A DNA stretch of 34,151 nucleotides from Nitrospirota bacterium (GCA_013388455.1 JACAFF010000019.1:1-34151), one strand, 5' to 3'. Shown: positions 17,046-25,268, numbered from the stretch's first letter. Made by a program: numbers and translations. The notes: generated by a model not told the origin, from the sequence alone.

Positions 17046-19040
17046 TCATTTATTAGAGTTCACTTTATATACCACATAAGATTTATTTTTTAACTTCATT
17101 GTCAACATTGATTCCTGACTAAGAATATCAGCATATGCAGATGGAGCATAGACATAATCCACTTTATATTTGTTTAAAATTACAGACCTCTTGATTGAAT
17201 CATATGGATTGAAAAATACTACTATATCCCGTGTCCTTTCCAGATGTTCTTTTTCTCCTATCCAGTCTGGTGTGAATGAGAGAAACAGGTTTATAACTGA
17301 TGGTCTGCCGGCAAAATTTGAAGCAAGAGAAGGACCAATTTCATCAGGATGAATTGGGGGGTGGAGAACAGTCGAACCAACAGGAGTGGACTTAAGATAT
17401 TCGGTTACCTCTATAGCATCAGAATCAACTGTATGATAAATATTAGCAGAGCGAAGAACGAAGAAATGAACTGAAGTGGGGAAAGCTGTCATTACTACAG
17501 CTATTGTCAATAAGTATTTTTTCCAGTTCCTGCTTATTCTTGAGAATAGATAAGGGAATAAAATCCATGCACACATAAAAGACTGTTCTGCAAAAAAGTA
17601 TGCTTTGTTTACTTCATGTTCTGGAGGACCTATATATACAATTTCTGCTACAAGGAATCCTGATATGCTAAAGAAAATGATAAAAAATAATACGGGATCA
17701 AAAGATTTTTTATTAAAACATCCTTTTATAAGATAAAAACCAAATGACCGTGCTCCGTAAACACAAAGTAAATATAATGGAAATATTAAACTTAATAATA
17801 ACCACGATACTTGTGAATATCCAAGCATTGTTAAAGAACGCCGGAGACCATTAAGCATGTCAAAATCTAAAACATCAACGCTTTTTGCCATAAATGTAGA
17901 AAGTTCAAGTATTATTGCTACAGCACTGATTGTCATTGCCGTACAAAAATGTATCCATTTTTTTTTGTCTTGAAAAAGAAAAACAGAAACAATACCAGTC
18001 AAAAGTGCTGTGGCAATTAAATGAGGACCCATTGAACTTTTAAAACCATATGCTGAATATCCGAGAAAAGATAAAATTATTAAATAAGATCCTCTACCGT
18101 TTTCATTATATTCTTTCATATAAAATATGAACAAAAACATTATAAATAGAGATGGCAGATAACCGTTAAGGGTCATAAGGGACCATATGGTTGTTGAAAA
18201 AATCCATGGTTTTCCGGAAGATATATCGAACAATTCAGGAATGAAAGAAAGATCTGAACCAAAAAAAAGCATACAGGTAAAAATGCCCAAGAATTGCGAA
18301 TTAAAATTTCTTTTTATAAAACTGTAAGGTATAAAAATAAGAAGAACAAAATAGAGAAGTGGAAAATAAAAATATGTGAGCTTCAGTGTATCAATTGAAA
18401 AAAACCTGTAAAACATCTCTATCTCAAGATGCATATTTAGATGATAATGGGAGAAATCATGCCCGCTTGCATAGGGAAATAAAGGTGGATACATATCCTT
18501 CATCATGTTTATTATTCCGAGATGGAAAGAGGTCTCGGTTAGTAGAGTGTTCCGTATTTTAAAGCCTCCGTTATAAAAGATAATATCAGTAAAATAACTG
18601 AAGTGAAGTAGTAACAGTATTACAACAACGAGAAAGAATAGAGGTAACACATTTTTTGATGATGAACGAATAAAAATTCTTTTATACTTTAAATCTTTAT
18701 ATAAAAGAAAGAGCCAGAAAAGAAATGTAACAAGGTAAATTGATAATAACATTTCTGGTATGGAGAGAATCCTGAAGAATTTATAAAGTAATGGAGTAAA
18801 AGCTGCTCCAAATGCTACTGAATGAAAAAGCCTAAGGAAAAAGTCCTCTTCATAAAAGTCTATAAACCTCAGTAAAATACTGCCTGGTATAAAAAAATAA
18901 ATGAAGATACCTAAAAACCACAGGAATGAATCTCTAATGGAAATTGCATAAGATATTTTAAAAAAAAAAGTTATTAAAAGTAAGAAAGATAAGAGAATTA
19001 GGTGAACAATTAGTCCCTCATTTTTTCTATATTTAAACAT
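17046..19040 (-). CDS. Large polytopic membrane protein, GT-C-like
   Basis: The 664-residue protein has a dozen or more hydrophobic segments through about residue 520 and a soluble C-terminal part (about 525-664). Between helices lies ETSFHLGIINMMKDMYPPLF (about 169-188), followed by a histidine-rich stretch (H194, H198, H200), a position where GT-C glycosyltransferases place their acceptor-side residues. The soluble tail contains VTEYLKSTPVGSTVLHPP, a pattern common in such bacterial membrane proteins of surface-glycan clusters. I do not recognise a named family and infer a glycosyltransferase or glycan-handling role from context. It is 14 bases from the upstream SDR gene, and no ribosome site is visible. 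Confidence 0.75.
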   Translation of the reverse strand: MFKYRKNEGLIVHLILLSFLLLITFFFKISYAISIRDSFLWFLGIFIYFFIPGSILLRFIDFYEEDFFLRLFHSVAFGAAFTPLLYKFFRILSIPEMLLSIYLVTFLFWLFLLYKDLKYKRIFIRSSSKNVLPLFFLVVVILLLLHFSYFTDIIFYNGGFKIRNTLLTETSFHLGIINMMKDMYPPLFPYASGHDFSHYHLNMHLEIEMFYRFFSIDTLKLTYFYFPLLYFVLLIFIPYSFIKRNFNSQFLGIFTCMLFFGSDLSFIPELFDISSGKPWIFSTTIWSLMTLNGYLPSLFIMFLFIFYMKEYNENGRGSYLIILSFLGYSAYGFKSSMGPHLIATALLTGIVSVFLFQDKKKWIHFCTAMTISAVAIILELSTFMAKSVDVLDFDMLNGLRRSLTMLGYSQVSWLLLSLIFPLYLLCVYGARSFGFYLIKGCFNKKSFDPVLFFIIFFSISGFLVAEIVYIGPPEHEVNKAYFFAEQSFMCAWILFPYLFSRISRNWKKYLLTIAVVMTAFPTSVHFFVLRSANIYHTVDSDAIEVTEYLKSTPVGSTVLHPPIHPDEIGPSLASNFAGRPSVINLFLSFTPDWIGEKEHLERTRDIVVFFNPYDSIKRSVILNKYKVDYVYAPSAYADILSQESMLTMKLKNKSYVVYKVNSNK

Positions 19041-19054
19041 TGATATCGAAATAT

Positions 19055-20038
19055 TTATATTGTAACTGTTGCGAAATAGTTTTCATACCATTTTATAGTC
19101 TCTTTGAGTCCTTCTCTTAAAGAAAACACTGGCTTCCAACCAAGTATCTTGCGAGCTTTTTTCGAAGAGAGATATTGCTTTAAAATCTCACCTTTCGCTT
19201 CATTAAGTATGACAGGATGCAAATCCGAACGCTCCATCAAAGTAAGAAGTTCCCCTGTTATTTCTAATACAGTCATAGGGGTATCGTTTCCGAAGTTAAA
19301 TGTATGACCAATAATTTTTTCATTATCCATTTTTTCTGCTAAGCAGAGATATGCATTTGCTGCATCTTTAACATAAAAATAATCTCTCACGTATTTGCCA
19401 TCACTTCTAATAATCGGGTTTTCTCCATAGTATATTGAGCGTATTGTCCCTGGAACAATACGATTAAAATTGAGATCTCCACCTCCAAATAAGTTGCCGC
19501 ATCTTGTGACACAGACAGGGATTTTATAATAATGAAAGTACATCTGTGCAATTAAATCAGCACAACTTTTTGAAACATCGTATGGATATTTCCCCTGTAG
19601 TGGCATATCTTCGGTATAAGGAAGTTTTTGATGTTCGCCGTATGCTTTGTCACTTGAAGCAACTATTATTTTCTTTATCTTCCTGTTCCGCCTGCATGCT
19701 TCCAATAAAGTCCATGTTCCTCTAATATTTGTCTCGAATGTTGAAAGAGGGTTATTATTTGCTATAGGCACAATTGTCTGAGCAGCAAGATGAAAAACAA
19801 TTTCAATTTCATATTCATTTAATGCACGTTCGATTAAATAAAAATCTTCTATATTCCCTGTTACGGTGGTTATTTTCTGGATAAGTCCATCGTGGTAGAT
19901 CCTCGATTGAGGAACATAATCTCTTAAAAGTCCTATCACATTGGCCCCCTTATGGATTAATTCTTCTACAAGCCATGAACCCAGAAGCCCGGAACATCCT
20001 GTTACAAATACATTTTTATTTAGCCAGTTTTTTCTCAT
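19055..20038 (-). CDS. rfbG: CDP-glucose 4,6-dehydratase-like SDR
   Basis: The 327-residue extended SDR has GCSGLLG (14-20) for [40 protein letters not shown] with the SDK triad segment (129-131), Y153-x3-K157 and [18 protein letters not shown]. The SDK and RxGNxxGGGD-x-x-x-x-RIVP features are those of RfbG-type CDP-glucose dehydratases, which would take the CDP-glucose made by the rfbF product to CDP-4-keto-6-deoxyglucose. It is somewhat shorter than Salmonella RfbG (about 359 residues), so a related NDP-sugar dehydratase remains possible. rfbF lies about 5.6 kb downstream in the same strand block. Confidence 0.8.
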   Translation of the reverse strand: MRKNWLNKNVFVTGCSGLLGSWLVEELIHKGANVIGLLRDYVPQSRIYHDGLIQKITTVTGNIEDFYLIERALNEYEIEIVFHLAAQTIVPIANNNPLSTFETNIRGTWTLLEACRRNRKIKKIIVASSDKAYGEHQKLPYTEDMPLQGKYPYDVSKSCADLIAQMYFHYYKIPVCVTRCGNLFGGGDLNFNRIVPGTIRSIYYGENPIIRSDGKYVRDYFYVKDAANAYLCLAEKMDNEKIIGHTFNFGNDTPMTVLEITGELLTLMERSDLHPVILNEAKGEILKQYLSSKKARKILGWKPVFSLREGLKETIKWYENYFATVTI

Positions 20039-20075
20039 TTTTATATTTTACAAATCAACTCTTACTTTTATATAA

Positions 20076-21953
20076 CTAATTTCCCCTTGCCTTTTGCTTT
20101 AAAACGAGATAAGCATTGCAGAAATTGGCTACAAGGTCATTTTGATCAAGTTCGAGAGCAGCATCTATCATTTTTTTTGCGTCGTTTTCCCGCCCTTTCA
20201 TCATGAAGGCAAAAGCAAGACTTGAATAAGGTGTAGAAATAGTAGGTCTTTGACTGACAGCCGGCATAGCCTCAAAGATTATTTCGTCGTACACTAATGT
20301 TTTCGGTAATTTGTATTGTTTTATAATATCAGAATACTTTTCAACATCTTTTATGAAAATAAGCATAGTTCCATCAAAATATATTAGAGACCATTCATCA
20401 TCCTGAATAAGTCTGAGAACGATTGGATAAAGCTCTTTTGTAAAATGTGAACATGCTTCATGGACTATGAGATTAATATTATATTTTTCAAGCAATTTTT
20501 TCCACAGTGGCTTATAATTCTTTGTGATAGGGACATTATTTCGAGAAAAAACTTCGATTCTTCCCATCTCATCTGGAACAAGAGATATTATGGCATTTGT
20601 AAGGCCTACATAAGTTGGCTGTTTATAATCATCAAGTGTATAAGCTATTACATCAGTATCATGGACAGCTTCTAAGCTGATAAAACGAGTATCATTGAAA
20701 ACTTTATAATAAGGATAAAGCCTCCATATAAAATAACTCCCTTTATTATGTTGATTAAACATATTGGCATCTATCTTGTTAGCGAGAAGAAAACTTGCTG
20801 CACCTTCTGGATATCTTGATGTATCAATTCCAAAAAGTTTCGAATAGTTTTTCAACCCAAAGACAATAGTAAATGTGAAAAATATTAGCAGTAAAAAAAA
20901 CATTATTGAATTTACCCTTAACTTTTTTATTGAATCTATGTTACTGAAAAACGTGTATTTTCTTGAAACAGGAATTGAAATTGCAACAAAAAAGGGGATA
21001 TATCTGATAGAGGTGAAAGCAGCAACAGAGGAAAAGATAATAAGAGAAAGGGAAGTTATATCTAAAGATTTTGACCTGAAAAAATTTAATGTTATAACAA
21101 TAATTATATACCCAAAAATAAAAAAGAATGAAAGAATAGAAATTCTATTCCCATAGTGAACCCCCATCTCCTTTATAGGACTTATATATTCTCTATTTTC
21201 ACTATATAACCAATTCGCATAAGTATGAGAGTTCAAGGCTTCCAGCAGTTGCCCATTAATACAGGGGTTAATATAAGAAAATACTATCGCAAGGAATATT
21301 GTAATAAGTAATGTAAGAACTGCTTTTTTTTCTAAAGGCTGACCAAAAGTAGACTTGCTTATAAGTATTTTAAAAGATTCTGTTAATGCATAAATCAAGA
21401 TAGCAGCGATACCAAAAACAAAGCCGGCGTGCATGTTAGCCCAAATGAGCATAAGAGGTGGAATAAAGAACAGGGGCATTTTTGAAGCTGGATTTTCCCT
21501 GAATCTTTCAAGGAGCAAGATCAGGATAATCATAAAGAGAAAGGAAAACGATTGAGGTCTGTCAAGTTTGGATGCTTGAAGCATAATCGCAATAATAGAT
21601 GCTAAAAATAAAGCTTTATAAAAGCCTTTCTTTCGAAGAAAAAACCAGATAATAAAAACAAATGATGAAAAAATAATAGCCCTAAGCAGAATGATACCAG
21701 CTGAACCAAAAAGAGAGTAGAGTTTATAATATATAATTTGAGTAATCCAGTACTGCGAAAGTGTAAATTTTTCCCTATCAGTCTTAATCCCTTCCCCATA
21801 GAAAGAAAAGGGGTCATCTGATGGTATCGCTCTATGCTGATAAATATATTCTCCTGTTTTAAGATGAAAAGGGAAGTCAGGACAAACAATTGGCCCTAAA
21901 AAATTAATAAATACTGCTAAGCAAAAGAGGCCTATTAATATCTTTTCTCTCAC
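20076..21953 (-). CDS. GT-C-like polytopic membrane protein with periplasmic tail, paralogue A
   Basis: The 625-residue protein has an N-terminal helix, then VCPDFPFHLKTGEYIYQH (about 23-40), in the first outside loop where GT-C enzymes hold the catalytic acid, about eleven helices to residue 370, and a soluble part ending in a TPR-like helix pair (PYSSLAFAFMMKGRENDAKKMIDAALELD). It is clearly paralogous to the next gene upstream: SQYWITQIIYY, SAGIILLRA, WANMHAGF and the IWRLYPYYKVFNDTR segment have direct counterparts. I infer a membrane glycosyltransferase. Context suggests a role with the adjacent pilins. It lies 21 bases after its paralogue. Confidence 0.75.
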   Translation of the reverse strand: MREKILIGLFCLAVFINFLGPIVCPDFPFHLKTGEYIYQHRAIPSDDPFSFYGEGIKTDREKFTLSQYWITQIIYYKLYSLFGSAGIILLRAIIFSSFVFIIWFFLRKKGFYKALFLASIIAIMLQASKLDRPQSFSFLFMIILILLLERFRENPASKMPLFFIPPLMLIWANMHAGFVFGIAAILIYALTESFKILISKSTFGQPLEKKAVLTLLITIFLAIVFSYINPCINGQLLEALNSHTYANWLYSENREYISPIKEMGVHYGNRISILSFFFIFGYIIIVITLNFFRSKSLDITSLSLIIFSSVAAFTSIRYIPFFVAISIPVSRKYTFFSNIDSIKKLRVNSIMFFLLLIFFTFTIVFGLKNYSKLFGIDTSRYPEGAASFLLANKIDANMFNQHNKGSYFIWRLYPYYKVFNDTRFISLEAVHDTDVIAYTLDDYKQPTYVGLTNAIISLVPDEMGRIEVFSRNNVPITKNYKPLWKKLLEKYNINLIVHEACSHFTKELYPIVLRLIQDDEWSLIYFDGTMLIFIKDVEKYSDIIKQYKLPKTLVYDEIIFEAMPAVSQRPTISTPYSSLAFAFMMKGRENDAKKMIDAALELDQNDLVANFCNAYLVLKQKARGN

Positions 21954-21974
21954 ATGTTTAACCAGAATTATATT

Positions 21975-23834
21975 TTAATCACTTTTTGGTTGCTCTTTTT
22001 TTGTTTTTATCTCTAATTCAATCTGAGCAATCTTTCTTTGAATACTTTTATCATCCGGCATCCTTTCCAGAGCATATTTATATGCCTTTAGAGCATCTTC
22101 TGATCTATGCATTCTATAAAAAACATCACCAAGCGATATCAATGAGCGAGGATTTGTTTTATTGTTTAGTGCTCGACTGGCTCCTTGATATATTATTGTA
22201 TTATAAACTTCTTCAGTTGGAATTCGGTTTTTTTTAATAATATCATTGTTGCGTAAATTGTTTTTTACAAATATTACACTCATTTCGTCACTATATACAG
22301 GAATCCAGTCATCACTTTCGATAAGTTCGAAAATTAATGGATAAATTTGTGAAATTGGATTTACAACCGATAGCACTATATAGTTTATATCGTAATGATT
22401 AATCAGAACTTTCCACAAAGGGTTATTTGACTTTCCTTCGATGCTTTTGTCAACATCACTCATCATCAAAGCATTTATAATCCAGCCGTATTCCATCTTT
22501 ACAGAGATATTTAGTGCACGTGTATCTATAAAAGTTTTTTTATATGGATAGAGTCTCCATGATATATATCCACCATAACCATAGTCATTAAACATGTTGC
22601 CTGAAAGATTGTTTTTTTCAATAAAATTGACTGCTCCAACTGGAACTGAATAATTATTCGCAACTTCAAATTGAAATCCGTCATGTCCATATATATTACC
22701 TGCAAAAAAGGCTACTGATGAAAATAATGCAACGAATGACAATATAGTTATAATCTTTTGATAATCGAATTCTGAAAATCTTTTTTTTATTAAACTTTTC
22801 ATCAAAATATCAAACTCATTACCTAAAATCATGGAACCTAAAATCACATAGTAAATCATAAATCTGCGTGCTGAAATACTCGGAATAAGAAATATTAAAA
22901 GCACAATGAGATGGGATAAATATATTTTCTTCCATCGTAGAAACAGGATTATTGGAAAGAGAAAAACAAGAATTACATATTCATATGGTAATGGATATAT
23001 TTTTGATTTATAAAAAATAAATGGGGAGAAATATTCCTGAATATTCTCATGTATTATTTTATATTTAAAAGGGATATTTATTGAAATAAATAATGCATCC
23101 CAGCCGGTTGGGTTGATAAAAGAGACAGCGATTGAAAGGATTGAGACGATATAGAATATAAAGATTTCCTGCTTTGTATAATCACTCTTTTTTAGGAAAA
23201 AATTAATTCCTTCTCCAAACATAAAAGCAGTGATAATACCTATTCCGATGATGAACCCTCCGTGCAAATTGCACCAAAAAAGCATCAGGGGAATGAGCAA
23301 TACTATCCGCTTTTTCCTATTTCTTCTGAAATCTTCTAAGAGAAAAAATATCAGAGCAGTAAAAAGTATCGTGAAGAGAACCGGACGTTCCCCTGTAGTT
23401 TTAATAGTAGCTATGAAAACAATAAAAGTAAATAAAAATGCAATTGGAAAACTTACAGACCATCGCTTGAGTTGCCAGAAAACTATTATAAGTAGTATAA
23501 GAAGAAGGAGACTTCTTAGTATGATAATGCCTGCTGTGCCTGAAGAATTGTAGATTAAATAAAAGATAATTTGACTGAGCCAGTATTGTTTTAAAATGAA
23601 GTTTTCCCACTCAGGAAATGGATTTTTATTTTCTTCGAGTATTGAAGTAAAGCAAAATGGATCTTTTTCAGGCAGGGTTCCTGAAGTTACTATATATCTA
23701 CCATTTGCAATATGCCACCAGAAATCACTGTCCCATAAAGGAGTGGAAAGATAATTAAGTGCGAATGATAAAAAAAGAAAAATTATTGCTGAAAGTTTCA
23801 ATATTTTAAGAAAGGCAGAATTATCAGAATTCAT
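21975..23834 (-). CDS. GT-C-like polytopic membrane protein with TPR-like tail, paralogue B
   Basis: The 619-residue protein matches its downstream neighbour along its length: DSDFWWHIANGRYIV (about 35-49) in the first outer loop, KQYWLSQIIFY, TAGIIILRS, WCNLHGGF, and ISWRLYPYKKTFIDTR before a soluble tail that ends in a tetratricopeptide-like repeat (SLISLGDVFYRMHRSEDALKAYKYAL). The D-x-D-WWH motif in the first loop suits a GT-C-fold transferase. The gene begins only 15 bases after the pilin at 23.85 kb, which argues for co-expression and for the pilin as a possible acceptor. No named family recognised; function is inferred. Confidence 0.75.
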   Translation of the reverse strand: MNSDNSAFLKILKLSAIIFLFLSFALNYLSTPLWDSDFWWHIANGRYIVTSGTLPEKDPFCFTSILEENKNPFPEWENFILKQYWLSQIIFYLIYNSSGTAGIIILRSLLLLILLIIVFWQLKRWSVSFPIAFLFTFIVFIATIKTTGERPVLFTILFTALIFFLLEDFRRNRKKRIVLLIPLMLFWCNLHGGFIIGIGIITAFMFGEGINFFLKKSDYTKQEIFIFYIVSILSIAVSFINPTGWDALFISINIPFKYKIIHENIQEYFSPFIFYKSKIYPLPYEYVILVFLFPIILFLRWKKIYLSHLIVLLIFLIPSISARRFMIYYVILGSMILGNEFDILMKSLIKKRFSEFDYQKIITILSFVALFSSVAFFAGNIYGHDGFQFEVANNYSVPVGAVNFIEKNNLSGNMFNDYGYGGYISWRLYPYKKTFIDTRALNISVKMEYGWIINALMMSDVDKSIEGKSNNPLWKVLINHYDINYIVLSVVNPISQIYPLIFELIESDDWIPVYSDEMSVIFVKNNLRNNDIIKKNRIPTEEVYNTIIYQGASRALNNKTNPRSLISLGDVFYRMHRSEDALKAYKYALERMPDDKSIQRKIAQIELEIKTKKEQPKSD

Positions 23835-23849
23835 AAATGAAGAGACTTT

Positions 23850-24359
23850 TTAATCAGCGGAGATAGTTTTTCTATACATTGAGTTTCCTTGTTTATCTCT
23901 TGCTTCGAGGATTATCTGTCCTGAATTAGCAGAATGATTACATGAAATCCTGCCATTAGTTGTTGCATTGCTTGATGCAGCAGTAGTCCAGAGGCTCGTT
24001 GCTGTTGGATTCCATGGAGAATATTCTGGATTCATATTCCAACGTGCCTCAATATAGCGGGAGCATAGCTGATTTGCACCAGTTAAATCCTGTGCAAGGT
24101 CAGTATTTGTTGCATCATTACTATCAATTATGCCATTCCCATTTGAATCTACTTCTCTCAAAGTACTATTCCCCCTTCTTGCTGACTGTAGCCAACCCTG
24201 AATTTCAGCTTCTGCTGATACAACAGCCCTCTGAACAGAGCCCTTTCTTCCTCTTTCCTGCATTCCAATATAACCAGGAATTGCAATTGCTGAAATTATA
24301 CCTATTATAGCTACAACAATTAGTAATTCAATAAGTGTGAACCCTTGCTGTCTTTTCAT
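23850..24359 (-). CDS. Type IV pilin with EF-hand-like loop (second copy)
   Basis: The 169-residue prepilin has a short leader MKRQQG then FTLIELLIVVAIIGIISAIA, with cleavage after G6, Phe1 and Glu5 intact. Then follow GYIGMQERGRKGSVQRAVVSAEAEIQGWLQSARRG, a DSNGNGIIDSND loop (71-82) that fits the 12-residue EF-hand calcium pattern, and a cysteine pair C99/C140. It is a close paralogue of the pilin immediately upstream; the first 60-70 residues are almost identical while the C-terminal parts differ. A 38-base palindrome separates the two genes, so this copy may be transcribed by read-through. Its ribosome site is weak. Confidence 0.92.
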   Translation of the reverse strand: MKRQQGFTLIELLIVVAIIGIISAIAIPGYIGMQERGRKGSVQRAVVSAEAEIQGWLQSARRGNSTLREVDSNGNGIIDSNDATNTDLAQDLTGANQLCSRYIEARWNMNPEYSPWNPTATSLWTTAASSNATTNGRISCNHSANSGQIILEARDKQGNSMYRKTISAD

Positions 24360-24377
24360 AAATTCTTGTAATTTTTA

Positions 24378-24415
24378 AAAACAAAAGACCCTACTATAGT
24401 AGGGTCTTTTGTTTT
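24378..24415. terminator. Bidirectional terminator between the two pilins
   Basis: A perfect 38-base palindrome with the core GACCCTACTATAGTAGGGTC, flanked by an A-rich arm and a T-rich arm, lies 13 bases after the stop of the upstream pilin. It has the form of a Rho-independent terminator in both directions. It would end most pilin mRNA and lower expression of the genes beyond. Confidence 0.85.
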
Positions 24416-24427
24416 CTTTACAATTTT

Positions 24428-24958
24428 TTAGTCAGCAGCAATAACTTTTCTATAAAGCTGTGTTCCCGTTTTGTCATATGCTGTAAGGATAACTTGTGGG
24501 TCGGTTGTGTTATGCACACAGCTAATACGGCCATTGGCAGTTGCATTAGTTGCAGCTGTTGTCCACAAGCTTTCTATCGCATTCCATGGTGAATATTCGG
24601 GATTCTGTGCAAATCTTGCAGAGATATAATCAGAGCATATTCCGTTGGCTGTAGTTAAGTCCCCTGCAAGGTCAGAATTTGTCAGATCATTACTGTCAAC
24701 TATGCCGTTTCCATTTGAATCAACTTCACGAAGTGTGCTTCCACCCCTTCTTGCTGACTGTAGCCAACCTTGAATTTCAGCTTCTGCAGCTACGGCAGCC
24801 CTCTGGACAGAGCCCTTTCTTCCTCTTTCCTGCATTCCAATATAACCAGGAATTGCAATTGCTGCCAGAATTCCGATGATTGCTACGACAATTAGAAGTT
24901 CAATGAGGGTGAACCCTCTTTGCTCTCCTTTTTTCATTTTGTAAACAGTTTTAAACAT
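24428..24958 (-). CDS. pilA: Major type IV pilin (PilA-like) with EF-hand-like loop
   Basis: The 176-residue prepilin has a 15-residue leader ending in R-G, then FTLIELLIVVAIIGILAAIA, with Phe1 and Glu5 of the mature protein intact. The globular part contains the 12-residue loop DSNGNGIVDSND (80-91), with Asp/Asn at 1, 3, 5, 9 and 12, Gly at 6 and Val at 8, as in EF-hand or dockerin calcium loops, and a probable disulphide C108-C147. ATG 24958 is preceded by a GGGGG tract at 4 bases; the internal ATG 24937 has none. The own sigma-54-type promoter, long leader and strong terminator suggest this is the major pilin subunit assembled into fibres. Confidence 0.92.
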   Translation of the reverse strand: MFKTVYKMKKGEQRGFTLIELLIVVAIIGILAAIAIPGYIGMQERGRKGSVQRAAVAAEAEIQGWLQSARRGGSTLREVDSNGNGIVDSNDLTNSDLAGDLTTANGICSDYISARFAQNPEYSPWNAIESLWTTAATNATANGRISCVHNTTDPQVILTAYDKTGTQLYRKVIAAD

Positions 24959-25032
24959 CTTACCCCCTTTTACTATTGTTTACATTTTTAAACTACTATC
25001 CGGAGACCTTTTTATAAAGTCACTATTTTTTA

Positions 25033-25044
25033 CATCACCTCCTT
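25033..25044 (-). promoter_or_regulatory. Full Shine-Dalgarno sequence in the pilin leader without an ORF
   Basis: On the minus strand AAGGAGGTGATG complements the 3' end of 16S rRNA perfectly, but the ATG is followed at once by TAA and no other start with an open frame lies downstream. It sits about 75 bases before the pilin ATG, inside the predicted leader. A ribosome standby site or a start-stop regulatory element is possible. Confidence 0.45.
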
Positions 25045-25063
25045 CTTTTTTTATTGTTATTAT

Positions 25064-25079
25064 TGCAAACTTTATACCA
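25064..25079 (-). promoter_or_regulatory. Sigma-54 (RpoN) promoter candidate for the major pilin
   Basis: The minus strand reads TGGTATAAAGTTTGCA. It has GG and GC separated by exactly 10 bases and a perfect TTGCA -12 element, fitting the TGGCACG-N4-TTGCA consensus apart from three bases in the -24 part. Transcription would begin near 25053, about 95 bases before the ATG. RpoN with PilR drives pilA in several bacteria. Confidence 0.6.
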
Positions 25080-25227
25080 TACCCTTAAATCGGGTATTCA
25101 TTGAAAAAGTATACATAAAAAAATTAAAAAATACAAGTCAATCAATTACTTTTATATATATCTTATGAGAAAGCTTTAAGTTTTTCTGAAGAATAGTAGA
25201 TATAAAAAGTAGGATGCTTTTCGCTCG

Positions 25228-25260
25228 TGACAAAAAATGTCAATTGTAAGGACAAAAAAG
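25228..25260. promoter_or_regulatory. Upstream activating site candidate (PilR-like) for the pilin promoter
   Basis: TGACA-AAAAA-TGTCA (25228-25242) is a perfect inverted repeat, and GACAAAAAA recurs at 25229 and 25251, 22 bases apart (two helical turns). Read on the minus strand these are T-rich tracts ending TGTC, like the PilR sites described in Pseudomonas. They lie about 165-195 bases upstream of the sigma-54 candidate, a normal enhancer distance. Confidence 0.5.
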
Positions 25261-25268
25261 GGTATTAT

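Noticed and set aside
20875-21156. A 93-codon plus-strand frame
   Set aside because: It lies wholly antisense within the GT-C-like gene at 20076-21953, which has conserved motifs and a paralogue; the frame has no family pattern or ribosome site.
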